A DNA stretch of 64,000 nt from Aerococcus agrisoli (GTDB lineage Bacteria > Bacillota > Bacilli > Lactobacillales > Aerococcaceae). Shown piece by piece: positions 51,488 to 63,123 of the stretch. The notes beneath the pieces were generated by a model that was not told where the DNA came from, did no database searches, and saw only the letters and a list, made by a program, of their open reading frames with translations. Numbering within the stretch: position 1 is the stretch's first letter; the number at the start of each line of letters is the position of its first letter. The position numbers and the translations under genes are program-made. The DNA is taken from the NCBI RefSeq assembly GCF_003797145.1, contig NZ_RKMG01000002.1, positions 75,037 through 139,036 on the forward strand, in the 5' to 3' direction.

Positions 51488-52663
51488 TTATAAAACTTGT
51501 GCCAAAATGGCTACGGCTTGATCAATTTCATCCTTGCCAACGTTTAATGGTGGCAACAGACGTAGGACATTCCCTTTAGATGAGGTCACTAATAAACCTA
51601 GATTACTTGCTTCTTTAACAACATCAGCTACAGGTTTTGTCAAACCTATACCAATCAAAAGCCCTTGTCCCTTGATTTCTGTGACATCAGGATGATTAAG
51701 CTTGGTGATTGCTTCTATTAAATAGGCAGATTTGTCCTGTACATTGGCTAAAAGATTGCGTTCTTCAAATGCATCTAAGATATAATTGCCGGCGGCGGTT
51801 GCTAGCGGATTTCCCCCGAAGGTTGTGCCGTGGTCGCCGGGTTGGAAATGATTGGCTACGTCCTTTTTCGCCACAATAGCACCAATCGGGTAACCCCCTC
51901 CCAAACCCTTAGCCAGTGAAATGATATCTGGTTTCAAAGCAGTTTGTTGGTAAGCGAACATGGTACCCGTACGACCTATCCCAGTTTGGACTTCGTCGAT
52001 GATGACTAGGACATTCGCCTCATCTTGAATCTGATTCACAGTCTCAATGAACTCAGGTGTTAGCTGGTTGACGCCACCTTCACCCTGAATCACCTCCACA
52101 ATAACGGCTGCAGTATTAGGATTCACAGCCTCAATCAAAGCTTGGCTGTCGTTAAATGCTACATAAGAAAAACCAGGTAGTAGTGGTTCAAATCCAGTTT
52201 GTAAAGCGGGTTGGCCTGTTGCCGTTAAGGTAGCCATAGTTCGTCCGTGGAAAGATTGCTTCATTGAAATAATTTCATAGGCATCCGGTCCCTTGGTCTC
52301 AATGCCCCATTTACGGGCTAATTTCAAAGCCGCCTCATTGGCTTCTGCACCTGAATTGGCGAAAAATACTTGATCTAAACCAGACAAGTTCACCAATTTT
52401 TCAGCTAAATGGATACCAGGCTCATGCCAGAATAAGTTGGACACATGAATCAATTTACCAGCTTGCTGACTTAAATGAGCCACAAAACCTGGATCCGCAT
52501 GACCCAAAACGTTACATGCGATACCAGAAATAAAGTCTAGATATTTGTTGCCCTCAAGGTCTGTCACATACGTTCCTTGACCAGACACCATCACCTTGTC
52601 CGCCCGATTAAAGGTGTGCATGGTAACTTGTTCCCCTAAGGCAATTAGCGCTTCACTCGTCAT
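51488..52663 (-). CDS. argD: Acetylornithine aminotransferase
   Basis: 391 aa class III PLP enzyme; converts N-acetylglutamate semialdehyde to acetylornithine. Seen: FANSGAEANEAALKLAR near 100, VIIDEVQTGIGRTG near 220, and PLP lysine in SLAKGLGGGYPIGA near 245. Last gene of the arg operon, 12 nt after argJ. Confidence 0.96.
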   Translation of the reverse strand: MTSEALIALGEQVTMHTFNRADKVMVSGQGTYVTDLEGNKYLDFISGIACNVLGHADPGFVAHLSQQAGKLIHVSNLFWHEPGIHLAEKLVNLSGLDQVFFANSGAEANEAALKLARKWGIETKGPDAYEIISMKQSFHGRTMATLTATGQPALQTGFEPLLPGFSYVAFNDSQALIEAVNPNTAAVIVEVIQGEGGVNQLTPEFIETVNQIQDEANVLVIIDEVQTGIGRTGTMFAYQQTALKPDIISLAKGLGGGYPIGAIVAKKDVANHFQPGDHGTTFGGNPLATAAGNYILDAFEERNLLANVQDKSAYLIEAITKLNHPDVTEIKGQGLLIGIGLTKPVADVVKEASNLGLLVTSSKGNVLRLLPPLNVGKDEIDQAVAILAQVL

Positions 52664-52675
52664 TTTGAATCCCCC

Positions 52676-53929
52676 TTAACTCCTGTAATCTGCATTAATC
52701 TTGATATAATCTTCCGTCATATCCGCCGTCCACACTGACGCGTCGAATTCGCCGACCCCCATATCAATGGCAATCACAATTTCTTTTTCTGATAAAATGG
52801 CTAGCGCCTGATTTTCATCGAACACTCGCCCTGCACCTTTCTCGCAAGTCACAATACTGCCCTTGTCTGACTGGAAGGCAATGCTCACTTTGTCGGTTTG
52901 GAAAACGCTTGGCTGAGCCTGACCAACCGCTGAAATCGCCCGTCCCCAATTGGCATCTTGGCCAAAAAGAGCTGTTTTCACTAAGGATGAAGTAGCGACT
53001 TGTTTGGCGATTTTAACAGCATCTTCTTTGCTACCAGCACCCTTTACTTGTACTTCTACAAATTTACTAGCACCTTCTCCGTCTTTAACAATTAATTGGG
53101 CCATTTCTAAACAAATGGCTTCTAATTGTTGGTAGAAAACTGCAATATTGGCCTTGCTTGGGGTAATTTGAACCTTGTTGGTTGAAGCAAGAATAATCGT
53201 GTCATTTGGGCTAGTATCCCCATCCACAGAGATTTGATTAAAAGTATTGGCAACCGCTGACTGTAACATTTGTTGGAAAGTAGCTTGGCCTAAATCAAAA
53301 TCCGTCACGATATACGATAATAAAGTCCCTAAATTAGGATGAATCATCCCTGCACCCTTAGCAATGGCTGCCAAATGAACTGTTTGACCATCAATTTCAA
53401 ATTCATATGCAACTTGTTTGATAGTGGTATCAGTAGTCATAATAGCTTCAGCTGCTGGAATGGAATCCCCATCCGTCATTTGATGGGTCAATTTATTTAC
53501 TTTTACATCGAAGGCATCCAGGTTCATTGGCACCCCAATTACACCCGTTGAACAAATCAAAACTTCTTCAGGTGCTATGTCTAATTGATCTGCTAGCACA
53601 CTGGCCATCAAATGTACGTCGTAATCGCCTCGTGGCCCATTAAAAGTATTGGCATTGCCTGAATTAATCATGATTGCTTTGAATTGGCTATTTTCATTTA
53701 ATAGTTTCTTGTCGTAAATGATGTGATGCGATTGCACGGCATTTTGCGTGAAGACAGCTGTCATGGTTGCACCCTTAGGGAAAAATATCAGGGCTAAATC
53801 TTTGGCATCTTTCTTAAATCCCGCATGTACACCCGAAACCCATACATCTTCAATGGCACACAAACCACCTGGAATTTTTTGGACAGCCGTTTGGCTCAAC
53901 TTGGCTTCTTCATGGATGGTATTTTTCAT
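52676..53929 (-). CDS. argJ: Bifunctional ornithine acetyltransferase / N-acetylglutamate synthase
   Basis: 417 aa. The autoprocessing site reads KGAGMIHPNLGTLLSY near 195-210, with the threonine as nucleophile, splitting the chain into alpha and beta. Recycles the acetyl group, so no separate argA or argE is required for flux. Lies between argC and argD. Confidence 0.95.
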   Translation of the reverse strand: MKNTIHEEAKLSQTAVQKIPGGLCAIEDVWVSGVHAGFKKDAKDLALIFFPKGATMTAVFTQNAVQSHHIIYDKKLLNENSQFKAIMINSGNANTFNGPRGDYDVHLMASVLADQLDIAPEEVLICSTGVIGVPMNLDAFDVKVNKLTHQMTDGDSIPAAEAIMTTDTTIKQVAYEFEIDGQTVHLAAIAKGAGMIHPNLGTLLSYIVTDFDLGQATFQQMLQSAVANTFNQISVDGDTSPNDTIILASTNKVQITPSKANIAVFYQQLEAICLEMAQLIVKDGEGASKFVEVQVKGAGSKEDAVKIAKQVATSSLVKTALFGQDANWGRAISAVGQAQPSVFQTDKVSIAFQSDKGSIVTCEKGAGRVFDENQALAILSEKEIVIAIDMGVGEFDASVWTADMTEDYIKINADYRS

Positions 53930-53950
53930 TTCATGACTCCTTTCTCGATA

Positions 53951-54994
53951 TTATGGCATTAATGGTATTTGTGTTAAGCCTAAATTTTCTTCTAAGCCGT
54001 ACATGATGTTCATATTTTGGACTGCTTGTCCTGAAGCACCCTTCATTAAATTATCAATGACAGCGAAAATAATGAGACGATTGGTCCGTACATCCACTTT
54101 CACTTGAATTTGGGTGAAATTAGAACCACGCACATGTTTGATTTGCGGTAGACCTGCTTCCTCAGATAATACATGCACAAAATACTCATCTTGATAATAA
54201 TCTTGATATAAAGCTCTAATGGCATCTTCGGTGATATCTTCTTTTAAATTGACATAAATTGTAGCGTGAATACCACGTTCCGTTGGTAATAAATGCGGGG
54301 TAAATTGAACTTGAATTTCCTCCCCAGCTTCTAGGCTCAGGATTTGTTCAATCTCTGGAATGTGTCTGTGGGTAAGTGGATTATAGGCGTAAAAATTATT
54401 GCCTAGTTCAGTCAGTAGATTACTGATTTTTGCTGAACGACCTGCACCAGATACACCTGTCTTGGCATCGATAATAATCGAAGACTGATCAATAAAATCA
54501 GCGCCAATTACCGGAAGCAAGCCAAGTAAACTACAGGTTACAAAGCAACCAGGGTTGGCAATTAATTGTGCCCCTTTCACAGTATGACGGTTGATTTCTG
54601 GTAAACCATAGACGGCTTGTGGTAATAATTCGGGTGCACTTTGCGGAATCCCATAATATTTTTCATAAACCGCAGTATCTTGCAATCTGAAATCACCAGA
54701 TAAATCGATGACCTTAACCCCATAACGCAAAGCTTCTGGGACCATTTCCATGGCAACTCCTTGTGGTAAACAAAGGAAAATGACATCGACATTTGGCAAA
54801 ATCTTATCCGCTTCATATGCGACAAATTTTTGATCAATAAGACCCATGAATTGAGGGAAATAGCTTTGAACTGGTGTCCCTGCTGCTTGACGAGATGTTA
54901 CATAGGCAATGTCAACATCCGGGCGTGGTAAAAGTAAACGCATCAATTCTTCACCTGTATACCCTGTTGCCCCAACAATTGCTACCTTAATCAT
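53951..54994 (-). CDS. argC: N-acetyl-gamma-glutamyl-phosphate reductase
   Basis: 347 aa. GATGYTGEELMRLL Rossmann start, catalytic cysteine in IANPGCFVT near 150, and HRHIPEIEQ. Reduces the acetylglutamyl phosphate made by ArgB. Confidence 0.96.
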   Translation of the reverse strand: MIKVAIVGATGYTGEELMRLLLPRPDVDIAYVTSRQAAGTPVQSYFPQFMGLIDQKFVAYEADKILPNVDVIFLCLPQGVAMEMVPEALRYGVKVIDLSGDFRLQDTAVYEKYYGIPQSAPELLPQAVYGLPEINRHTVKGAQLIANPGCFVTCSLLGLLPVIGADFIDQSSIIIDAKTGVSGAGRSAKISNLLTELGNNFYAYNPLTHRHIPEIEQILSLEAGEEIQVQFTPHLLPTERGIHATIYVNLKEDITEDAIRALYQDYYQDEYFVHVLSEEAGLPQIKHVRGSNFTQIQVKVDVRTNRLIIFAVIDNLMKGASGQAVQNMNIMYGLEENLGLTQIPLMP

Positions 54995-55011
54995 AATTCC
55001 ATCATTCCTCC

Positions 55012-56019
55012 TTACACTTCTGGACAGAATAAATTACCGTTTGTCGCTGCCATGATTGCCTTAATCGAATGTAGGCGATTTTCCGCTTGCTGGAATTGTT
55101 TGGCATATGGCGCTTGGAAAACTTCATCGGTTACTTCCATTTCAGTGTAGCCATATTGCGCTGCAACTTTTTGACCATATTGGGTTTCAGTATCGTGAAA
55201 AGCAGGTAGACAATGTAAGAAGATAAAGTCTGGGTTTTCAACGTGTGCCAATAAGTCCGCATTCACTTGATACGACATTAACAAATTGATACGTTCTTCA
55301 AACTTGTCTTCCTCACCCATAGATACCCATACATCGGTATAGATGATGTCTGCGGGCTTCACAGCTGCAATTGGATCATCCGTAATGGTAATCACGGCGC
55401 CAGTGTCTTCGGCTACTACTTGTGCTGCAGCGACAATCTTAGGATCTGGTTGTAAGCTTGGTGTTGAGGCAATGGTAATGTTGACCCCTAATTTGGCACC
55501 TGCAACCATTAAGGAATTGGCCATGTTGTTCCGACCATCCCCTAGATAAACCAAAGTAAGTCCTTTTAACTGACCAAAAATTTCTTTAATGGTCATAAAG
55601 TCAGCAATCATTTGGGTTGGATGCCAATCATCGGTTAAGCCATTCCAAACTGGCACACCTGAATTGGCGGCTAGCGCTTCAACGGCTTCCTGACTGAACC
55701 CACGATACTCAATGCCATCAAACATAGACCCCAAGACTTTGGCTGTGTCGACAACTGATTCCTTCTTGCCTAATTGAATGTCATTGGCACCAAGATATTC
55801 TGGGTGACCACCTAAGTCAGATACAGCTACAGTAAAGGCCGCACGTGTTCTAGTTGATGATTTTTCAAATAGTAAAGCGATATTTTGACCTTTTAAATAT
55901 TCGTGAGGAATATGATTTTTCTTCAACGCTTTTAAATGAATGGCGAAATCAACCAAATACGCCACTTCTTGGCTAGTGAAATCTAATAGTTTTAGGAAAC
56001 TTTTGCCTTGGAAATTCAT
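55012..56019 (-). CDS. argF: Ornithine carbamoyltransferase
   Basis: 335 aa. SSTRTRAAF carbamoyl phosphate loop near 55, ornithine-site HCLPAFHD near 270, and SMG late loop. Placed between argB and argC, so biosynthetic rather than part of an arginine deiminase operon (no arcA or arcC near). Confidence 0.95.
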   Translation of the reverse strand: MNFQGKSFLKLLDFTSQEVAYLVDFAIHLKALKKNHIPHEYLKGQNIALLFEKSSTRTRAAFTVAVSDLGGHPEYLGANDIQLGKKESVVDTAKVLGSMFDGIEYRGFSQEAVEALAANSGVPVWNGLTDDWHPTQMIADFMTIKEIFGQLKGLTLVYLGDGRNNMANSLMVAGAKLGVNITIASTPSLQPDPKIVAAAQVVAEDTGAVITITDDPIAAVKPADIIYTDVWVSMGEEDKFEERINLLMSYQVNADLLAHVENPDFIFLHCLPAFHDTETQYGQKVAAQYGYTEMEVTDEVFQAPYAKQFQQAENRLHSIKAIMAATNGNLFCPEV

Positions 56020-56034
56020 GGATATAACCTCTTT

Positions 56035-56898
56035 CTATGCTGTAATCATGGTGCCGATGCCGTCTTTAGTAAACAATTCTAAAATCAACGCATGATCGAT
56101 TGTGCCATCGATAATTTGACAGGTTTTCACGCCTTCTTCGATTGCTTGGATACAGTTCATCACTTTAGGAATCATACCGCCTGTAATAATGCCCACATCA
56201 ATCGCTTCAAGAATTTCAGCCTTGGACATTTGCGAATATAAAGTTGATGGATCTTTCGGGTCCTTATAAATACCATTGATGTCGGTCAGATAAATCATTT
56301 TTTCCGCCTGAAGTGCTGCTGCAATATAGGCCGCCGCTTCATCCGAATTCAAATTCAAACTCTCACCATTTGGTCCATAAGCAATTGGTGCAATGACGGG
56401 TACCAAATCAGCTGCAAGGACTTGATGCAAGTAGCCCGTATTGATTTTAGTCACCTGACCAACTTGCCCTAGCGATGGATCTTTTTGGACTGCTTCAATC
56501 ACTTTGTTGTCCTTACCAGACAGTGAAACCGTCGCAATATCTTGCTCATTCAGTAAAGTCGTGATATTCGGTGATACGAGTCCTGTTAAAACCATTTCCA
56601 CCGTCTGCATCATTTCACTTGTGGTAACACGGAGCCCATTATGAAACTCCGACTCAATCCCTTGAACCGCTAGCATCTTGTTGATTTCCGGACCGCCACC
56701 GTGAACAATCACTGGCTTCATCCCAACATATTTCAACCAAACAATATCGGAAATTACCTTTTCACGCATCTCTTTAGATACCATGGCATGACCGCCATAC
56801 TTGATGACCACTATTTTTTGGTAAAAATCTTTGATATAGGATAATGAATCGATTAAAATACTGGCTTTTTCAATTGCTTGCTTGGAAACTTGTGACAT
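56035..56898 (-). CDS. argB: Acetylglutamate kinase
   Basis: 287 aa. VIKYGGHAM near 30, VIVHGGGPEIN near 65 and LNLNSDEAAAYIA fit the amino acid kinase fold. First gene of the operon, directly behind the tandem T-boxes. Confidence 0.96.
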   Translation of the reverse strand: MSQVSKQAIEKASILIDSLSYIKDFYQKIVVIKYGGHAMVSKEMREKVISDIVWLKYVGMKPVIVHGGGPEINKMLAVQGIESEFHNGLRVTTSEMMQTVEMVLTGLVSPNITTLLNEQDIATVSLSGKDNKVIEAVQKDPSLGQVGQVTKINTGYLHQVLAADLVPVIAPIAYGPNGESLNLNSDEAAAYIAAALQAEKMIYLTDINGIYKDPKDPSTLYSQMSKAEILEAIDVGIITGGMIPKVMNCIQAIEEGVKTCQIIDGTIDHALILELFTKDGIGTMITA

Positions 56899-56913
56899 AA
56901 AAATCCTCCTCCT

Positions 56914-57180
56914 AAAAAAATAACGTCTCTATACTTACTTGCGTAAATATAGAGACGTTTTACCCGCGGTACCACTCTATTTGACACATTCCCCTATATA
57001 CATAGTGACTGTATCCCCTCAAATCCTAACGCTGATGCGGCGTTTCTGTTCACCAATCACAAAAATTAGCTTACAGAAATCTATTAAAGTGCGCTTCAAT
57101 TGGTGCAACATAGTAACCTCTCACCCTTGTTACCTCGCTATGATGATTCCCAACATACTCGCTTTATCTCATTATTTAAT
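56914..57180 (-). promoter_or_regulatory. T-box riboswitch 1 (proximal), arginine specifier
   Basis: Minus strand: T-box sequence AGAGTGGTACCGCGG (56978-56964), terminator stem 56959-56948/56933-56922 with seven Ts. The predicted specifier is CGC (57093-57091), in the same context (CGCACTTTA) as the distal copy. Uncharged tRNA-Arg would open the terminator and allow arg expression. Confidence 0.9.
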
Positions 57181-57185
57181 TGTAT

Positions 57186-57440
57186 AAAAAAGCCCCGTTC
57201 CATGTTCAAATAGAACATAGAGACGAGGCTTATCCGTGGTACCACTCTAGTTAACTCAAATAACATTTGAATTCACTCGATTTTGTTAACGCTGCTTCAG
57301 CGAATTTGGCTAAATTGCTTCACCAAATTGTCGATAAAGTGCGGTTCAGTCAGTTTGTTTTATTAGGCTTCCACTCTACCCTAAATCGCTTTGAAAACGC
57401 ATCTAACTTACTCTCTTTATCTTTGACTCGTTATGATATT
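57186..57440 (-). promoter_or_regulatory. T-box riboswitch 2 (distal), arginine specifier
   Basis: Minus strand: T-box AGAGTGGTACCACGG (57248-57234), terminator stem 57230-57223/57198-57191 with inner pairs and six Ts. Specifier CGC at 57343-57341. The base before CGC differs from copy 1 while CGC is kept, supporting the register. Confidence 0.88.
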
Positions 57441-57446
57441 GAAGTA

Positions 57447-57475
57447 AGTTTATTAGCATTTGATGATAAAGTCAA
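57447..57475 (-). promoter_or_regulatory. arg operon promoter
   Basis: Minus strand TTGACT (57475-57470), 17 nt, TAAACT (57452-57447), just before T-box 2. Confidence 0.65.
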
Positions 57476-57504
57476 GCAATTTTCTCATATTTTATACAAA
57501 AAAT

Positions 57505-58395
57505 TTAAAATTCCTTATGCCCACCAAAGTTATAACGCATAGCTGACAAGGCTTGATTAGAAAATGACAAAGCTTTTAGACTCGCATTTCGTTTCATTAA
57601 AGATAAGGCAATCGTTGGCACCGCCACTTCTTCTTCCAAGGCTTCTTGGATCATCCATTTAGCTTCACCAGATGCGGCTACTTGGTTGGTAAAGCTAGAT
57701 AATTCCTTATCTTTCGCTAATTCCGCGTGAATATTTGATAACAAGGCCGATTCAATAATCGAACCAAATTCCCAATTTCCTGTCACTTCCGCTAGGTCAT
57801 ACTGATAATGTGATTGTTCTTTTAATAACTCCAGACCTTCAGCAAGTGCCTGCATCATCCCGTATTCAATCCCATTATGCACCATTTTTAAATAATGCCC
57901 GCTACCGATACCTTCGTAGGCTTGGAAACCATTTGCGACACATAGTGATGATAAAAGTGCTAACAAGTCTTTGCTTGCAGTCTCTTTGCCACCAAGCATC
58001 ATGCATGCCCCATAACGTGCGCCATGGACCCCGCCAGATAAACCACAATCATGATAATCAATACCTACAGCCGCCAATTGATTTGCCGCTTCAATCGACA
58101 CCTGATATTGTGCATTCGCGAAGTCGACGATGGTATCGCCAGATTTTAGCGTACCCGCCAATTGTGCAATCATTCCTTGGGTAATTGGTCCCGCCGGTAA
58201 TAACAATAAGACCAGATTTTTGTCACTGGCATCTTTCAATACCGCAAGATCATCCAAGTAAGTCAAATTCGCATGCGAAAAACTTTCACGCACACTGGTA
58301 TTGATATCGAAACCATTCACTTGATGGCCCTTATCTAACATCTGCTTGGTGATATTTAGACCCATTTTCCCCAAACCGACAACTGTAATTTGCAT
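57505..58395 (-). CDS. 6-phosphogluconate dehydrogenase-like protein (short form)
   Basis: 296 aa from ATG 58395 (GGAGG 5 nt upstream; the GTG at 58407 lies before it). Rossmann start VVGLGKMGLNI, GLSGGVHGARYGACMM substrate loop, and MVHNGIEYGMMQALAEG active helix. At about 300 aa it matches the short decarboxylating form rather than the 470-aa classical enzyme. Likely linked to sugar or gluconate use with the PTS genes upstream. Confidence 0.9.
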   Translation of the reverse strand: MQITVVGLGKMGLNITKQMLDKGHQVNGFDINTSVRESFSHANLTYLDDLAVLKDASDKNLVLLLLPAGPITQGMIAQLAGTLKSGDTIVDFANAQYQVSIEAANQLAAVGIDYHDCGLSGGVHGARYGACMMLGGKETASKDLLALLSSLCVANGFQAYEGIGSGHYLKMVHNGIEYGMMQALAEGLELLKEQSHYQYDLAEVTGNWEFGSIIESALLSNIHAELAKDKELSSFTNQVAASGEAKWMIQEALEEEVAVPTIALSLMKRNASLKALSFSNQALSAMRYNFGGHKEF

Positions 58396-58415
58396 AATTT
58401 CCTCCACTTTAATCC

Positions 58416-60165
<1,750 letters not shown>

Positions 60166-60486
60166 CTATTCCTTTACTAAGTTCAATGCTTGATTTAATA
60201 CTTTTTGTCCGTCCATGGTGCCATAATCACGTGGTGGAATTGTGGCAATGGGAATATTTTTAGCTGATAATTCGCTCTTATAGGTCTCTTCAAAGAAACG
60301 GACATGAGGACCAAGTAAAACCACATCAACCGGATTCGACTCGATATATTCCATAGCCTCAGTTGATGGTTTCGCTAACACTTCTGCAGCGACATTCGCC
60401 TCGTCAATAGCAATTTTCATTGCTCGAACGAGCATGCTGGTAGACATGCCTGCCGAGCAAACAAGCATAATTTTAATGTTGTCCAT
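60166..60486 (-). CDS. PTS lactose/cellobiose-type EIIB
   Basis: 106 aa with the active cysteine in LVCSAGMSTSMLV near 10. In the same unit as the EIIA and GH1 genes. No EIIC gene is present in the window. Confidence 0.93.
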   Translation of the reverse strand: MDNIKIMLVCSAGMSTSMLVRAMKIAIDEANVAAEVLAKPSTEAMEYIESNPVDVVLLGPHVRFFEETYKSELSAKNIPIATIPPRDYGTMDGQKVLNQALNLVKE

Positions 60487-60501
60487 ATTGCGTTCCGCCT
60501 C

Positions 60502-62505
60502 CTATTCGAAGATATTCTCCATAAACATGCGTTTAAAATGCTCGAAGGTCGCCTTTTTCACAAAAGCACTGACCCCTTCTTGGTGACTGATGAATTCCGC
60601 TAGGCCATTATTGATTGTATCTAGGCCTTTGTTGGCAATTTTGGAATGCGACATCAAGAAAATGAGTTGAATTTGCTGATGGTCGTCATCCCAATCTAGC
60701 CCGTCAGCCACAACCCCTACAACGATTTCCGAATTGATCCCAACTGGTTGCGCTGGATGTGGAAAAGCCACTTGGTCTGAAAAAGCGAGCGAGCCAAATT
60801 GTTCACGAATCTGAATTTGATTGGTCAAATCTTGATAAAAATCAATTTCTTTGATATCCGTCAAGCGCGATGCCATGGCAATGAGTGCTTCGTCGCGTGT
60901 GATTGGTCCTTCAAACACAATGAACCGTTGTGGACTAAAGTAGCGTGCAAACAAGTCTTGAATTTCTTTTTTCGCTTGTCCCTGTGCTTCTAGTCCTTGT
61001 TTTGGTGATTTTGGACTATGAATATAAGCGTTGAGGGTATCCACATCTTGTTTGTTTAAAAAGACGCTGACCTTAACGACGGGCACGTGGTAGAAAGATG
61101 TAGAGATATCAATTGTTGAAATGATTAAATCCACATTTTCTAATTTGCGGTCATTTAATTGATAGTAGGAAATGACGTCAACAATATGAAAGTTTTGGGC
61201 AAATTCATTTTCCAAACGATTTTTCAGCATTTGTGCACTGCCTAAACCGGTCGCACAAATGACAATGACGTTCACTTTCATTTCCTGTTTATGGCGCTCC
61301 ACAGCAGCCAGTATATGAAGGAGAATATATGCCCATTCATGATCACTCACTTGGTAACTCGCAAGCGCTGGCATACTTGCAAAGGCTTGTTTAGTAGCTT
61401 GTAGTAAAGGGCCATATTTTTCATCAATTTCGTCATAAAGTGGATTATCTAAGGTCAAATCGTTAGCCAATCTGGTTAAGAGTGGTTCGAAATGAACTTT
61501 TAAGCCTAAGATTAATTGATGATCAATCGCAAACTGGTCCACTTTTAAAGCGTCTAATCGATAAAGCGCTGTCATAATTTGCTGTTCCAGTTCATCTTCC
61601 TCACCTTCAACCAATAAGTTACTATGATTGGCTTTTGATTTCAGATGCAAGGCAATATAGGCTGCCTCATGTTTGGGAAAATGAACATCGATCAACTGTT
61701 CAATGTTAGCGATAATTTTCTCGGCAACGAACAATTCTTTTGTATATGTGACTGGCGTTTCAAGATTTGGATTCTCTAGTACAAACCCTTTTTCATTACG
61801 TTTGATCGCTAGGGCTATATGCATGACTAAATTTTGTAAAACGTAATCCGATAATATAACCTCAAACTCACGACAAATTTCTAAAACGATAATAAAAATT
61901 GTCTCCATTGAGAATCCTTCAAATTGATAATCGAACAATTCTGAATTGATATAATCCACTGATTTTGTCGTATAGAAGTAGTTGAGGATAAAACGACGTT
62001 TGTCCATTTCGTCACCGGTAATGGTGATATAACCATCCTGGTCATAGATCAGATTCAAGCGAAAATCTTTAATGCGACTTTTTATCATTTGTACGAGATT
62101 GGATACCGTTGAACGACTGATAAACATCCGGTCGACCAGGTCATCAATGGTTACTTGTTGGTTTTCCAAAAGAATGGTATTTAAGATAAACCGTTCGCGA
62201 TCCTCACTATCCGTGAGTAAATTGCTACCTTCCACATCAAAACGTTGATTTTTAATAAATTCCATCAATTGATAGAAGGTTTGATGGTCTTCAATATGTA
62301 ATTGATACCCGCTCCCTTTCTTCATCTCAATATGGCCACCATAGGCTGACACGACCGTAAATAGATTTTGAATATACTTACGTATGGTTTTATCTGAAAG
62401 ATTTAAATGTAAGGCGATTTCCTTGCTAGGTATGTAGTCACCCTGTTTGTCGAAAAGAAACTGTATAATTTCTATTTCTGTATGATTGATTGTTGGTTGT
62501 TTCAT
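60502..62505 (-). CDS. LicR-type PTS-regulated transcription activator
   Basis: 667 aa. N-terminal HTH pair (SKEIALHLNLSDKTIRKYI), two PRD domains (HIALAIKRNEKG, then HIALHLKSK and the following histidines), an EIIB-like domain with VIVICATGLGSAQML near 420, and an EIIA-like domain with AFPHPAQPVG near 583. Phosphorylation by the PTS would control beta-glucoside genes. ATG 62505 preferred over GTG 62514. Confidence 0.92.
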   Translation of the reverse strand: MKQPTINHTEIEIIQFLFDKQGDYIPSKEIALHLNLSDKTIRKYIQNLFTVVSAYGGHIEMKKGSGYQLHIEDHQTFYQLMEFIKNQRFDVEGSNLLTDSEDRERFILNTILLENQQVTIDDLVDRMFISRSTVSNLVQMIKSRIKDFRLNLIYDQDGYITITGDEMDKRRFILNYFYTTKSVDYINSELFDYQFEGFSMETIFIIVLEICREFEVILSDYVLQNLVMHIALAIKRNEKGFVLENPNLETPVTYTKELFVAEKIIANIEQLIDVHFPKHEAAYIALHLKSKANHSNLLVEGEEDELEQQIMTALYRLDALKVDQFAIDHQLILGLKVHFEPLLTRLANDLTLDNPLYDEIDEKYGPLLQATKQAFASMPALASYQVSDHEWAYILLHILAAVERHKQEMKVNVIVICATGLGSAQMLKNRLENEFAQNFHIVDVISYYQLNDRKLENVDLIISTIDISTSFYHVPVVKVSVFLNKQDVDTLNAYIHSPKSPKQGLEAQGQAKKEIQDLFARYFSPQRFIVFEGPITRDEALIAMASRLTDIKEIDFYQDLTNQIQIREQFGSLAFSDQVAFPHPAQPVGINSEIVVGVVADGLDWDDDHQQIQLIFLMSHSKIANKGLDTINNGLAEFISHQEGVSAFVKKATFEHFKRMFMENIFE

Positions 62506-62656
62506 TTTCGTCACTCTCTACCCTTTATTTTCCGAGCTGGTGTTTGTCATGCATCACCTGTAAATGAAGCTTTTCATAGCAATCATGCAAACTATCTTTG
62601 CTATAAGTAAATTGTATGATTGATTTGTAACCATGTAAAGGCATACATAATCGCTT

Positions 62657-62680
62657 ATCTTCCGCTTTGAAGTGGAAGAT
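62657..62680. promoter_or_regulatory. Palindrome upstream of the licR-like gene
   Basis: ATCTTCC-G-CTT-TG-AAG-T-GGAAGAT, a near-perfect inverted repeat of 11 bp arms, with further GTGGAAGA copies at 62693-62706. Candidate operator for the PTS regulator or a hairpin; the rest of 62515-62711 has no gene. Confidence 0.45.
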
Positions 62681-62710
62681 GTATTGTCTACTAGTGGAAG
62701 AAGTGGAAAA

Positions 62711-62763
62711 GAAAAACCACCTACCTATTCCGCTAGAAAAATCTAGCCAAAATAAGTAGGTGA
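62711..62763 (-). terminator. Terminator after the second EIIB gene
   Basis: Minus strand stem 62762-62751/62729-62718 with an inner stem 62747-62742/62737-62732, followed by a T-rich run. Confidence 0.85.
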
Positions 62764-62771
62764 TTCAATGA

Positions 62772-63089
62772 CTATGCTTGCCCTGCTAGTGATAATGCTT
62801 GGTCTAATACCGCAGCACCATTCATGGTACCGTAGTTTTGTGGACTGATTAAATCAACTTTAGATTCAGTAAATTGGTTTTTGAAGTCTTTTTCTAAGAA
62901 ACGTACTTGAGGGCCAAGTAATAAAACATCGGCTGGCGTTTCTTTTAGTTGATCTGCCGCCACTGATGATGCGATTGCTTCAATATGTGCATCTACACCT
63001 TTTTCTTCGGCTGCTTTTTTCATTTTTGATACTAATAAGCTTGTAGACATACCTGCTGAACATACTAAAATAATGTTTAATTTTTCCAT
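62772..63089 (-). CDS. Second PTS lactose/cellobiose-type EIIB
   Basis: 105 aa, active cysteine in ILVCSAGMSTSLLV near 10. Paralogue of the EIIB at 60166, in a separate unit with the GH1 gene on its 5' side. Confidence 0.92.
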   Translation of the reverse strand: MEKLNIILVCSAGMSTSLLVSKMKKAAEEKGVDAHIEAIASSVAADQLKETPADVLLLGPQVRFLEKDFKNQFTESKVDLISPQNYGTMNGAAVLDQALSLAGQA

Positions 63090-63123
63090 GTTTATCTTCC
63101 TTTTCTATATCAAATCTTGCGCG

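Noticed and set aside
57388..57401. CRE-like site (TGAAAACGCATCTA)
   Set aside because: Only half matches the consensus and it lies inside the T-box stem I region, which explains the conservation better.
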